DNA of 64,000 nucleotides from Girardinichthys multiradiatus (GCF_021462225.1 NC_061812.1:45613363-45677362), one strand, 5' to 3'; counted from the first letter of the stretch, positions 31,436 to 43,410 are shown. The notes: generated by a model from the sequence alone, not told the origin. A program made the numbers and translations.

Positions 31436-33145
31436 GTGCTTTACAAAAGTATTCATACCCTTTTAAACGTTTTAACTTTTACAACCATAAATCTCAAGTC
31501 CATGTTTTTATTGAGATTTATGTGATAGACCAATACAGTAGTAGTAGCTGATAATTATAAAGTGAAAGTACATTACTTGAAAAGATCTGAAAAGTGTGGC
31601 AGGCATTTAAGTGCTTTGTATAACCACATTTTATGGCAATTACAGCTGCAAATCTGTTCCTCCCAAATAATTCAAGCTCAGTCAGAGGGTCCGTCAACAT
31701 CCATTTTCATTAACCATTTCATTATAGCACTGGCTGCAGGTTTAGGGTTTGCGTCGTGCTGGAAGGTGAACAGCTGAACCACACTCGGCAGAATCTAACA
31801 TGTTTTCCTCCAGGAGTCCCTTGTATTTAGCTCCATCTGTATTCTCATAAATTATTGAGATTATTTTAACCTTTTGTAACTCATGTTGGTTTGGCAATGC
31901 TACAGAGGCTCAGCAGAAATCCTTGAGAAGTATAGTGACCACAGCCAGCAAAGTGTTAGGGACCACTCTGCCGAGCATGGAAATAAATATATATGGACAA
32001 AGTTACGAGGAAGGTAAACACATTCTACAAGACAATATGCACCCTCTAAGGTTCTTATTTGAGCTGCTACCTTCAGGACGAAGGTAATGTATTCCTTTAT
32101 TCTCGAGACATAGGACAACATTTTCTTTCATCTAACAATCAATTAAATCATTAAACAGTAAAAAGGTATCATAAAATACTTCTTTGCCGTTGATGATACA
32201 TGTTAATGTCATGATCGAGTATGTATGTCCTTTATGTATATGCCTGCTAACAATGCTGCAAACCATTTTCCCTACAGGGACACCTAAAGCTATCTATTCT
32301 GACTAGCTTCCCTGTACTTTCTGATGAAGAGCAGCCCTATAGCATGAAGCTGCCCCCACCATGATTTGTGCATGGGGACGGTGTGTTTAGTGTCTTTTTT
32401 CAACCACATTTTGGTATTACCAGATCACAAAGCTTTTTACTTATTTGCTTTGTGTCGCTTGTGGCCAACTACAAACATCCTCCTTTCGACATTTATTTAA
32501 CAACTGCTTTCTTCTTACCATTTTTTCAAAAGTGTCAGATTTGTTGAATGCATTGCTATTATTTGTCTTGTTCAAAGATGCTCACACCTGAGCTATGGAC
32601 CTCTGCAGCTCCTCTAGAAGTACCATAGGCCCTTTTGGCTGCTTGTCTGATTAAAGCTCCCATTGCCTTGCATGTCAGTTTAGGAGGACTTAAGACTGAA
32701 GTTTCCTTCTATTTTCAGATAATGGCTTGAACAGTACTCTGTGAGATGTTCAAAGATTGAGATATTGTCTCATTACCTAACATCTTTCTCCCTGACCTAT
32801 CTGCTGTGTTCCTTGGTGTTCATAGTGATGTTTGTTCACTGTTCTCTAAAAAAACCTCTGAGGCCTTTACAGAACAGCTGGATTAATACTGAGATTAGAT
32901 CACACAAAGCTGACTTCTGAAGACCAATAGTTACGCTGGATTTTGTTGAGATGTATCATATTAAAAGGTGGTGAATACAAATCCAACATTTTAAAATATA
33001 CACGTAGATTATTTGTAAAACATTTTTTGGGAAATTTGTTGCATGAAATCCCAATGAAATCTACAACATTTTGTTCTGACAAAATGTGTAAAACATTTTT
33101 AAAAGTTGAAGTTAGATACACTTTTGCAAGTCACTGTTTAATCTC
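31436..33145 (-). mobile_element. Decayed Tc1-like transposon with nested LINE fragment
   Basis: Left end 'gctttacaaaagtattcata' and right end 'gatacacttttgcaagtcac' are inverted. Antisense transposase remnants are recognisable: 'gcagccctatagcatgaagc' and 'ctgcccccaccatg' match the K-H-G-G-G-S region. 'ctgagctatggacctctgca' and 'ctgtgagatgttcaaagatt' are typical of the N-terminal half. The element is split at about 31850-32290 by a LINE fragment. Many frameshifts: an old copy. Confidence 0.75.
31870..32155 (+). pseudogene. LINE reverse-transcriptase C-terminal fragment
   Basis: The plus strand reads 'SCWFGNATEAQQKSLRSIV', 'ASKVLGTTLPSM' and 'MHPLRFLFELLPSGRR', then a stop at about 32096. The W-x-G-N and H-P-L-x-x-x-F-x-L-L-P-S-G-R-R motifs are the usual C-terminal end of fish L2/CR1-type LINE proteins. 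It resembles, but is not the same family as, LINE-B ('HRLFETLPSGRR'). It is 5'-truncated and nested in the Tc1 relic. Confidence 0.7.
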
Positions 33146-36100
33146 TTTAAACTGTTAAAAAATGTTCAGATTGAACAAACCCTGTTGGAGGTTTAAGCTT
33201 TTAGTGCTGACAGGAGGACTCCTGTGGTTACATTTACTGAGTTCGATGCACGTCTGCTGAAAGTGTTTCTGACCTGCTGCTGCCATCAATTGTCAAAAGA
33301 AAATTAGCTCAGTTTAACAGCATTTTGGGTATCGGGACCATAGCAGGAATAGCTTTGTAATGTTCAGTGCTGGTGGGCGTGATGAATGAAAGGTAAACTG
33401 ATTACCAGCGGAGCTATTAAAATCTCTCGTGTGTGACTTGCCCCAGCAGCCGTCTCTGCTTAGCCGAAAGGCGGCAGATTGCTGTTTGGTTCATATTAGT
33501 GGGTGTGTGTCACTATTGATTTCCATGTTGTGTTTTTTTCTCTATGTATTTAGCTCATGCTGGGCTCAGATTTATTATTCATACAGTTGCTGAGGGAGGG
33601 ACCGGGCCGCAGTCTCAATCCTTACCGCACCCCCCCACCACCACTCAAATATTTCTCTTCATACCTGACAGATTCAAATAGTATTTTCTCAGGTACACGC
33701 GAGCCATATTTCCATCTGAATAATTACAGAGGACAGGTATTACATACTGCACACATATGGTAAAAACTATAGGGAGGACGTTCCATCACCGGGGGCCACA
33801 GGGAGCATCAAAAGCACCTCTAGGAAAACAATAAGTGCCAGTCTGGCCATCCGTTTTAAAAAACCTTCTCAGTTTGTTCTTATATTGTTAAAACACTGGC
33901 CATCTGAGGCAAATAAAATCCTGCAAATGGTGCAGCATTAAATGAAGTGGAAACACAAAATGCGGCAAAGTGAGGTTACACCCAGCTTTTTTTTTTTATT
34001 ACATCACCTCATCACAAACTCTTCCTCTGCAATTGGATTCGACAGTTGAAGGATTAACCAATTACTACCCACTGACTAATGAATATTGTGAGCCTCAAAG
34101 CCTTATACTCAAATAAACACAGAAAGAAGGGATACATAAATTAAATACGGTTTCATGTGAATAGCAGACACAACAGAATTAATATTTAAGGCACATCAAC
34201 AGTGAGACGCTTTCTGTTTCACTTAAATTCTCCGCACATAGCTGGAGTCCAGGGTGAATGCTTCATTTTACTGCTTTAAAATTAAAGTCCTTTCAACAAA
34301 TTTTCATGTAGAAAATGCTCGTTCTGCAACAATAATTGGGTTGGCTATCAGCAACTAGTTATAATTTTAATTAATAAGTAATTATTAACAAATTATTAAT
34401 AAAGTGAAAGGATGTTTTTTTTCTGCCAAAACTAACAGGTCAGGGCACCACCTGATTATCAGGAATCAATAGCAAAACAACTCTCTGTTTCTGTCAGGTG
34501 TTGATGATGAATATCAGCCTGATGAGGTGGGTTTATAGAACAGTAGGTGAAGGAATGACTTTATGCACTGGCGTTCTCAAACAGCCAGCACTGCACACAA
34601 ACACGGAAACAACTTATCACCAAAACACAAGAATATATAAACACAATAGTTCAACTTTACAGTTAAAATACATCAATAAACTATAACTAAGCTAGCAACG
34701 TTCAACTAAACTACCAACTGAAAAAAGGATAATAAGCAAGCTGATAAAAAAAATAAATGATGCTAACAAAAAAGGAATAATGACAAATACCTGATACACT
34801 AATGTTAGTAAAATAATAGAAAAATAACAATGCAGCTATGTTACAGTTCAGCATCCATATGTATGTCAGAACAAAAATGTGTTATGTTGACACCCTTTGT
34901 CTATAATTTAGACATTTGTTTTGAAGTAAGAAAGGAAGTAGTTCTTAAGTTGCATTCTTGTTTTAACAGACTCAACTAACAAAGACTTCTTCAGGCTCCC
35001 ACATAGTCGTACTTGAGGCAGACGTCCGCCAGACAGGTTTGCTCAAAGCTCAAGTGCATACACGTATTCAGTGCCACTCAATAAATTGCTCGGCAGGAAA
35101 AAGTCTTCACATTAAACAGGTTTATATGTGACATCGAGCATTTAACAGACCATACTTTTCTGTTTTAATTAGATAAAACTACAGTTTTAAATTAGTTTCC
35201 CAACAACTGCCTTCCCCACAGTTGGCATTAATAAAAACCACGCCAAAAATATGAATCAATTTACTCCAAGACTCACCTCGAAGATTGTTTGTGACACAAT
35301 TGATGTGTCTAGGCCGTGACAGTAGCTGGCAAACTGCTGTCACGGTTACAGAAGCATTGAAGAATCATCTGCCGCTTTTAGATTGCTTGTGTGTTGGCAT
35401 TTAGGCAGTTTAACATTATTTGTAGCGTAAGATTGTGGCGGCTGGCTAACCAACTGGCTAGCCTCTAACAGTGCTAGCTGGCATCTGCTTTGGAGTCTCT
35501 AAACTGAACTGCAGTGGAGTCCGAGGTTTTTTGTCATGTGAGCCTAAATCGTCATGTCAGAAGTACTCAGGGGCCAAACTAATATTTAGATTTTTTTTTA
35601 AATAAAGTCAAAAATTTATATTATGACAACAAAAAATATTTTGTTTTCTTTTAGGAAAGGGATATGAAGATCCAAAACTTTAAAAAAAATGAACTTTTTT
35701 CACATTTGTTTTATTTAAAGAAAGGTCCTCAGGCATTATTTTGGGCTCAGTTGCAAAACATAGAACAAAAGGAACAGGATTTGGGTCACTCCTTTGAAAA
35801 CGCTAGGTGTATTTAACCAAATTTAATAAATTAATTAAAGCGGAGTTGGGTGCACCAAAGTCTGTTTTTGAGTAAAAGTCACCGGATAGATTTGGTCCTA
35901 TTTACTTGGAAAAAAAGAGAATTGAAAAAATTTTATATTAAAAGAAGAATACTTTATGTTATACCTAATGTAAGAAGATTTTAATTTGTTTGTAACAATT
36001 TAGCCCTCATTAAAAAGTCTCCATTGGTAACAACCACATGTGCCGACGGGACAAATGGAGTTTAGACAAAAATTCAGAATGGAACACTCCCCTTCACCGC

Positions 36101-37295
36101 CTCCACCTTCCAATGACTCTTCTGTGCGTCTCCCGGCCTTCCAATCAGCATCCTGTCCGCCTGATTCACCATCCAATCACCTTCCGACATCTTGCTTTTA
36201 AAGGACCTTCAGCGGTGTTCATCCTCGCTTGTCAGCAGAGCTCATCCCTCCTCCACCCCACCTTCACTATCTTCCTTCCCATCTCCTCCTGGCTTCCTCG
36301 CTCCCTGGCCGCCAATCCACCACCAGTGTTGGATTGGGGGGGAAGACACCTCTAAATCTAAACCTTGCAAATGTTCATATTAACTCATGTCATTCTCAGT
36401 TTTCATGTCTTCCTCCCAGGTCTGAGCGCCAAAGAAATAAACTTGTAATGTCACATCATTAAAACAATTCTAATTGCCATCCATTTTCTTTGTGAGTCTT
36501 TTCAGATTGAAATTAGTATTATTCTTGAACTTCAGATGGGGGCTGCACAAATTCAGTGCTGCAAATAGCCCCGAACCACACCTTGGATATCCCTGCTTCA
36601 TAAGGCTATTTTAGACTAGTAAACCTCGGACTCATATATTCTACACTGATTACATAGCTTTTAAAACATACTTTGTGAAATGTGAACCGCCATTTGTGAA
36701 AAACACATTTTCAGTTGTCCTCAAACTGTTGCTAAAATCTTGAACTCTCCCACAAACAGAACTTAAATCAGTTATTACCATCAAGTCATGGCACTCTTGT
36801 TCCAGTGTGTGGGGTATGGTCACACAGATTTTCTCTTTGAGCAGGACTTGAGCTATACAGTCACAACACTACCTGATCTATTTGCCATAAAACAACAGTT
36901 ATTCCTGTGTATTTGCAGTTGTCTCTATTGGCTTCCAATATGACTCACTTCTGATTCTTTTGGAGTCACTGCAGTGAGTCTGGAATATTGGGTAAGTGGG
37001 CAATATGACCTGCGGTAAGACCAGCAGGTCTTTGGAACCACAAAATGTTTAATTTGCTTCCAGTGAAGGCTCCCACGTTTTATTAGGTTCACTTTTAATA
37101 TATTCCGATCACTAGTATTATAAAGGAAACTTCTCTGTATTTGGATATTATCCACTGTTGTGATTGGCTCTGTGCACTGACATACCGAATTAGGCTGCGA
37201 GTGCTGCATCTCTTAAAGCGTCACTTTCTCAGCTGAATGTGTGATGGCTCTTTGAAAAACTGGCAGCTTAGTGTTTCTCTGACTACAGAAATCCT
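33146..37295. other. Intronic sequence; C/T-rich possible solo LTR at 36037-36470
   Basis: No gene was recognised. 36040-36460 is GC-richer and has 'ttttaaagg' (TATA-like), a C/T-rich stretch and 'aataaac' near its end. That pattern fits a promoter with a polyadenylation site, as in a solo LTR, but no target duplication was found. The remainder is AT-rich spacer. Confidence 0.3.
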
Positions 37296-37500
37296 GGACA
37301 ATCCTGGAAGAAAACCTGTTTGAGGCTGCAAAAGATTTAAGACTGGGGTGGAGGTTCATCTTCCAGCACAACAGTGACCTCGCATATACAGCCAATGGCT
37401 GCACTGGAATGGTTTAGATGAAGCATATTCAAATGTTAGAATAACATGACAATATTGGTATGATTTTTTTTATGTTTTTGCAAGGCATTGTATAGTCTGA
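37296..37500 (+). mobile_element. Tc1-like transposon 3' fragment
   Basis: The plus strand reads 'ILEENLFEAAKDLRLGWRF' and 'FQHNSDLAYTAN', matching the region around the second catalytic Asp of Tc1 transposases (here Asn/Ser/Asp). 'gtttttgcaaggcattgta' (37476-37494) is the 3' terminal repeat. The fragment ends about 110 bp before the contactin exon. Confidence 0.7.
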
Positions 37501-37609
37501 CCTTAAGATAAAAGGGATGTTTTCAAACATTTAAAAAACAAGGATATTAACCTCTTGCTTGAGAGGACGTTTTACTTAACTGCTGTTGCTTTTTATCATT
37601 ATTTTTCAG

Positions 37610-37705
37610 TCTTGGAGAACTTCAAGACTCAAAGAAGAAGTTCTGTCTCAGTACGTGAAGGTCAAGGAGTGGTTCTGCTGTGCGGCCCTCCTCCACATTC
37701 TGGAG
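37610..37705 (+). CDS. Contactin-family exon: start of second Ig domain
   Basis: Acceptor 'atttttcag' and donor 'gtaaaa'. Two bases, 31 codons and one base give 96 bp, phase 1 in and out, matching the exon at 1291. It encodes '[18 protein letters not shown]' and '[12 protein letters not shown]', the highly conserved linker and B strand, with the Ig cysteine, of contactin Ig2. Nearest by eye to contactin-3/-4. The split codon at the junction gives Phe where mammals have Tyr. The next exon should begin with the end of a Glu codon and was not found in the window. Confidence 0.95.
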
Positions 37706-37854
37706 GTAAAATTCTCTTTTTTGTAACTGCTCAAATCAGCTGGCAAGCAAGTCTGTTTTCCCATAAAATCTGCTATTTATATCTTTTCTATATTAACCTG
37801 ATCTTGAAGACTAAGGTCAAAATGTTGTAGATCATAAAAAGAGGCTTTTACACT

Positions 37855-39070
37855 TTTACATTCAGTGGCTCTCAGAAGTCTACAACTCCTGTTAAAATGT
37901 ATGGTTTTCTGTATTGTAAAAAATGAGACCATTATAAATTATTTCAAACTTTATCACGTACATGGTGACATATAACGTGTGGCATTCAAGTTAAAAAACA
38001 AATTTAATAGAGTTAAAAACAAAAAAATAAAAAAAGCCTATTCAGTCCAATTCTCACTCATCATAATGGAGACTGAATCTGATTAACTACTGTAACAATT
38101 AGACAAAAATATAGAACAGGGACATTTCATAACATTACATTACAAAAACATTCATCTGTTCATGAGTCCACAACTGGTCAGGGAGGCTGTCGGAACAGTG
38201 ACAATAAAGTAGCTGTAGGAGTTTCCAACAAGTGCTTCCTATGTTCTACAAGTGACAACAATCTTCTGTTTTCTTCATATGTCTGGACTATAAAATGTAG
38301 AATGTAAGAGGTTTGTTCTTCCAATGGAAACATCCAGGGCCTGGCAAAAATCTTCCAAAACATAATGAAAGACTGTGTTAGAGTCTGATGGCAGTGAATA
38401 TGAACACAATTCCAAAACATTAATTTGGCACAACAACAACAGTGAACATCACCAAAAGAACACCATGCTCACAGTGAAACATGGTGGTGGTAGGATCATT
38501 CTCCGAGAGTCTGATGCTACCACCAGGTAGCATCAATGTTTTATTAAGATAGATGAACTCACAAACAGCTCTAAATACGAGTCAGTTTTGAACCAAAACC
38601 TTCAGGTATCTGCAAGAAAGCTGAAGATGTCCATTAAAATCAACAAAAGAATAAATTCAGTAAAGAAAAATTAAAGTTTTGGAATGCCCCAGCCGGAGTT
38701 CAGAATTACATTCAACAGAAGATCTGTGGGGTCACATAAAGAAGGTTGTAGACAAGAATATCCTCACAATCTGGTAGATTTGAAGAACATTTGCAAAGTA
38801 GGGGAGCAAAATATTGTCAAACTCAGCATGTCGGATGCTGACTCCTACCAAAGTGGAGCGAATGCAGCAGAGTTTTAGTTTAAGGGTAATGACACTAATG
38901 CAACTGTACTATTGTAGCTTTTTGTTTTCCCTCTATCAGATGTTTATTTCTGTTGATGTGTGCAAAATAAATGTCACATTAAAAGTGGAAAAAGTTTTGA
39001 AATTATTTATTGTGGTCTTGTTCTACACCACAGAGACTTGATATTTTACATGAGGGTGTATACTTTCCAA
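37855..39070 (+). mobile_element. Decayed Tc1-like transposon, second terminal type
   Basis: Left end 'ctcagaagtctacaactcct' and right end 'gagggtgtatactttcc' are degraded inverted termini of a fish Tc1 family. Inside, 'gtgaaacatggtggtggtag' (V-K-H-G-G-G) and 'ccccagccggagttcagaat' (from P-S-Q-S-P-D-L-N) lie in transposase order on plus. Heavily mutated. Confidence 0.7.
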
Positions 39071-40056
39071 TCACATCCTTCTTTAAACATTAGGAAAATT
39101 GCAATTATTACTAAATGACTAACCTTTAAGATTCTTTTCAGATCTTGCTTCCTCTTTGTTAACTTAAAAGTATTTTTTTTCATTATGCTGTTTTGACCAG
39201 GCGTGGCGAGTGATGCTGTCTGGAGACTAAAGCATAATTTGCCTTGATTATAACAGTTTACCTCATTTTCTGGCAGCTAAATTAAAATGTTTTCCCACCC
39301 TGCACTATGTATTTATCATTGCTTAGTCTCAGGCTAAAGGCAGACGTTGCCTGAATCAAATAATACGATGCGAGGCATTTGCTTTCTCTCCAAGAGCTAA
39401 ATGAGAAGATCAATACCAGTTTGGATTAGCACAGCATAAAATAACTAGAGAGCAAAGCAGCCTTTGTTTCACATTTAAAGTCTAGAAAATATTCAAAGAC
39501 CTTTAGTCTGTGAGGTATCATTTATTTCTTAGTATAAGTTAAGTGTTCGATCTAAGCAGGGTAAACATATAGAAATATTTACAAAATAAAAGATATAAAT
39601 CTTTTACATTTTATCAAGATTACTTCAAACAAGACCTCAATATCAACTCAAGCGAACATCAATATCGTTCCTTTCCAGAATGTTCTAAACTGAATAAATC
39701 ATAACTCGGTAATTGTGTTAAAAGCTGTGAAAAAAGAATACACTTAATGCGTATATAAATTTTGATTGAACTCAACTGTGCCACACACTGGATCAGCATC
39801 AAGGGTTCATGTGTGCAGGGTCTTCTGTGCTTTATTAGCATTTACACATAACATGTCTTCCTTTAAAAACTTCAGAGTTCAAATACTTCAACCGTAATTC
39901 TAAGATAAAAGTGAGCACATTACTGCCGCTGCTTATTTAGCACCTATAAAGGCAGAACAAGACAGAAATGGTCTTTGGTGAGTTTTTTAGTTTGTTTGTG
40001 AGGTTTTGTTTCAGTGGTAGCACTTTAAATCTCAAGGTATATACAGTATTCTATTC
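39071..40056. other. Intronic sequence, no gene seen
   Basis: AT-rich; nothing recognised. Confidence 0.5.
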
Positions 40057-40058
40057 TA

Positions 40059-41623
40059 CAGGTCCTTCTCAAAAAATTAGCATATTGTGATAAAGTTCAT
40101 TATTTTCCATAATGTCATGATGAAAATTTAACATTCATATATTTTAGATTCATTGCACACTAACTGAAATATTTCAGGTCTTTTATTGTCTTAATACGGA
40201 TGATTTTGGCATACAGCTCATGAAAACCCAAAATTCCTATCTCACAAAATTAGCATATCATTAAAAGGGTCTCTAAACGAGCTATGAACCTAATCATCTG
40301 AATCAACGAGTTAACTCTAAACACCTGCAAAATATTCCTGAGGCCTTTAAAACTCTCAGCCTGGTTCATCACTCCAAACCCCAATCATGGGTAAGACTGC
40401 CGACCTGACTGCTGTCCAGAAGGCCACTATTGACACCCTCAAGCAAGAGGGTAAGACACAGAAAGAAATTTCAGAACGAATAGGCTGTTCCCAGAGTGCT
40501 GTATCAAGGCACCTCAGTGGGAAGTCTGTGGGAAGGAAAATGTGTGGCAGAAAACGCTGCACAACGAGAAGAGGTGACCGGACCCTGAGGAAGATTGTGG
40601 AGAAGGGCCGATTCCAGACCTTGGGGGACCTGCGGAAGCAGTGGACTGAGTCTGGAGTAGAAACATCCAGAGCCACCGTGCACAGGCGTGTGCAGGAAAT
40701 GGGCTACAGGTGCCGCATTCCCCAGACCTGGGCTACAGAGAAGCAGCACTGGACTGTTGCTCAGTGGTCCAAAGTACTTTTTTCGGATGAAAGCAAATTC
40801 TGCATGTCATTCGGAAATCAAGGTGCCAGAGTCTGGAGGAAGACTGGAGAGAAGGAAATGCCAAAATGCCAGAAGTCCAGTATCAAGTACCCACAGTCAG
40901 TGATGGTCTGGGGTGCCGTGTCAGCTGCTGGTGTTGGTCCACTGTGTTTTATCAAGGGCAGGGTCAATGCAGCTAGCTATCAGGAGATTTTGGAGCACTT
41001 CATGCTTCCATCTGCTGAAAAGCTTTATGGAGATGAAGATTTCATTTTTCAGCACGACCTGGCACCTGCTCACAGTGCCAAAACCACTGGTAAATGGTTT
41101 ACTGACCATGGTATCACTGTGCTCAATTGGCCTGCCAACTCTCCTGACCTGAACCCCATAGAGAATCTGTGCGATATTGTGAAGAGAACGTTGAGAGACT
41201 CAAGACCCAACACTCTGGATGAGCTAAAGGCCGCTATCGAAGCATCCTGGGCCTCCATAAGACCTCAGTGCCACAGGCTGATTGCCTCCATGCCACGCCG
41301 CATTGAAGCAGTCATTTCTGCAAAAGGATTCCCGACCAAGTATTGAGTGCATAACTGTACATGATTATTTGAAGGTTGACGTTTTTTGTATTAAAAACAC
41401 TTTTTTTTCATTGGTCGGATGAAATATGCTAATTTTGTGAGATAGGAATTTTGGGTTTTCGTGAGCTGTATGCCAAAATCATCCGTATTAAGACAATAAA
41501 AGACCTGAAATATTTCAGTTAGTGTGCAATGAATCTAAAATATATGAATGTTAAATTTTCATCATTACATTATAGAAAATAATGAACTTTATCACAATAT
41601 GCTAATTATTTGAGAAGGACCTG
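40059..41623 (+). mobile_element. Near-intact Tc1-like transposon (Tc1-1 copy A)
   Basis: 1,565 bp, flanked by TA at 40057-40058 and 41624-41625. Inverted termini of about 200 bp (40059-40260 and 41426-41623) begin 'caggtccttctc'. Each arm carries the motif 'aaattagcatat' twice, at the outer tip (about 40072) and inner end (about 40245), an IR/DR layout like Sleeping Beauty. One transposase gene lies between. A deleted copy with very similar sequence is at 57687-58880. Confidence 0.96.
40387..41346 (+). CDS. Tc1-like DD34E transposase, 319 aa, uninterrupted
   Basis: A cut-and-paste transposase acting at TA dinucleotides. Start ATG 40387 follows the left arm ('MGKTADLTAVQKATIDTLK'). Two HTH segments: 'QKEISERIGCSQSAVSRHL' (about residues 26-44) and 'TSRATVHRRVQEMGYRCR' (about 93-110). 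Between them is 'GRKRCTTRR'. Catalytic core: 'LFSDESKF', 'VMVWGAVS', 'FQHDLAPAHSA' and 'PDLNPIENLCDIVK', with 34 residues between second Asp and Glu. The usual 'LW' after the Glu is 'LC'. Against the 58-kb copy, 14 residues (42 bp, in frame) are missing just after 'RCRIPQ', so full activity is uncertain. Confidence 0.95.
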   Translation: MGKTADLTAVQKATIDTLKQEGKTQKEISERIGCSQSAVSRHLSGKSVGRKMCGRKRCTTRRGDRTLRKIVEKGRFQTLGDLRKQWTESGVETSRATVHRRVQEMGYRCRIPQTWATEKQHWTVAQWSKVLFSDESKFCMSFGNQGARVWRKTGEKEMPKCQKSSIKYPQSVMVWGAVSAAGVGPLCFIKGRVNAASYQEILEHFMLPSAEKLYGDEDFIFQHDLAPAHSAKTTGKWFTDHGITVLNWPANSPDLNPIENLCDIVKRTLRDSRPNTLDELKAAIEASWASIRPQCHRLIASMPRRIEAVISAKGFPTKY

Positions 41624-41625
41624 TA

Positions 41626-42100
41626 TACTCAATTTAATAGTTTATTTGCAAAATTGGGGAAATAAAAAATTTGGGGAAATGATTACTAAAGAAGGTACAA
41701 TGCTGAAACGATGGCTGTTGCCAGAACAAAGTCTGAACTGGATTTAGAAAAGCACAGCAAAAAGAAACGGTTTGGGTTTTCACACCAAAAGAGTCACCTC
41801 TGTGCCAAGTCAATATGTCACCGGAAACTACCTTTCCATGAAGTACAACTTCTCCAGTGATAATATTTGTCACATATGTCGTATAGGGGTCATTATCTGT
41901 CTTATTTTTTCAACCAAAGCAAACCAGAATCAAATGCAAAGCAAGCAAAACACAGTGCAATACTTATTTAGAAAATAATATTCAATTATATTATTTGATG
42001 TTAGATTTCAGCATTTTTCAAAAAGATTTTCATAATTCATTGAAATATTTACAGTTAAGCCCAAAATTCTTCATACCCCTGGATAATGGAGCTTTAAAGT
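41626..42100. other. Intronic sequence, no gene seen
   Basis: AT-rich spacer without recognised features. Confidence 0.5.
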
Positions 42101-42101
42101 G

Positions 42102-42920
42102 CCGTAAATTCCGGACTACAGAGCGCACCTGATTAAAAGCCACATGCTCTAATTTTAGAAAGAAAATCAATTTTGAACTTGTACAGGCCGCACCGGATTT
42201 TAAGCCGCGGGTGTCCCACTTTGTAATATGAGATATTTACACAGAAAGATATTACACATGAGGATTTTTTAAACTTTTAACTTAATTCGTATGGTAATAT
42301 AAACACATGCATATTGCAAATGTTTTTTTTCGAACAGTGCCTGTAACACGGCTACCTTTAAATATACGTACGTTATCAGTAACACACAAATTACATTGCT
42401 TATGCTTTTTTACTGAACAGTGCACAAACAACATTCCAATATCTCCTAACTGATATATACTGCAGCCCACCAGGTCAAACGTCATTGATCGCCTTCTTCA
42501 TCTTCTTCCTGTGCACTGAAACCATTAAAGTCCTCTTCTTCAGTGTCCAAATTGAACAGCCTCAGGATCTCGTCACTCACTTCAGGCTCTTCGTTGACGC
42601 TCTCACTTGAGCGCACCCGGTCCCCTTAATCACGCAGCAGTCCAGCCATTCGAAACTCGTTGGTGACTTTCCATATTGATGAGGGTGAAGATAAATGTCC
42701 GATTTACAATATGGGTAATTGAATTGTGAAAGTGGTCTTGATTTATCGCATAAGTTCATTGGACCTCTTTGAACTACTCATCAATTTGATTGGTCTACTG
42801 TTACCGGGCAAAATGTTGTTGGCGGCATGAAAAAAAACATGCATTAGCCGCACCGTTGTATAGGCCGCAGTGTTCAAAGTGTGGGAAAAAAGTAGCAGTT
42901 TATAATCCGGAATTTACGGT
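42102..42920. mobile_element. DNA element with 'CCGTAAATTCCGG' inverted termini
   Basis: 'ccgtaaattccggacta' at 42102 and its near-inverse 'ataatccggaatttacggt' at 42902-42920. Subterminal 'gccgcacc' motifs (42188 and 42849) are also inverted. A minus-strand segment (about 42484-42620) reads as acidic coding remnant, 'EILRLFNLDTEEEDFNGFS' type. That resembles the acidic tail of a transposase-derived protein, but the family was not identified. The target duplication was not determined. Confidence 0.72.
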
Positions 42921-42954
42921 AATCACTTTCCCAATTTCAACCTGATATGCCTCT

Positions 42955-43410
42955 TTTCAATTCATGGTTCCAGTACCGTACGGCTCCACTGTGCTCGGAC
43001 TCACTCTACTCCGCATGAAAGACATTTGCTGTGCTGCTTTTAACCGTTGCTGTTTCATGGTTCGGTGTGAGCCTACCAAACACGAAATAAGTTTCAAGAC
43101 AAGCATTCAAAGTAAAATTGACACTCACCGTCCCACATCGTGTCCTTCAACAGTGATTTCGAGCCACTGTCACGGCTTTCAGTTTGACCTGCTTCGCCCG
43201 TTGTGGTCCTTTATATTTTTGTAGTCGCTCTTTTTCCAGCACTGTGTGTGGTAAATCTGTGGCTTGTCATTCCCTGTGCTGCCTCAGTGAACATTTCTCA
43301 TGCTGCTGACATATCGCTCACCTCCTCATAGCCAATCAGTGAAAAGCAGTCTGTTCACGTCACATTTCAGCCAGTACCGGGCCAGAAAAGCTAGTAATGG
43401 AAACATCACA
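42955..43410. other. Possible second non-autonomous element
   Basis: 'ttccagtaccgtacgg' at 42968 and 'cagtaccgggcc' at 43373, with 'taatggaaac' near 43395, resemble the ends of a fish repeat built around 'gtaccg' and 'ggaaac'. The ends are not clearly inverted. The interior has no recognisable protein. Confidence 0.25.

Larger units (their letters stand above)
1467..37609 (+). other. Large contactin intron (36,143 bp)
   Basis: The intron lies between two phase-compatible contactin exons (donor gtgagt, acceptor tttttcag). No other host exon was recognised inside it. It holds most of the transposons listed here. Large introns near the 5' end of contactin genes are known in vertebrates. Confidence 0.85.

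Noticed and set aside
40356..40749. Antisense frames over the Tc1-1 transposase
   Set aside because: Shadows of the real plus-strand gene; the same shadows recur at 58101-58419.
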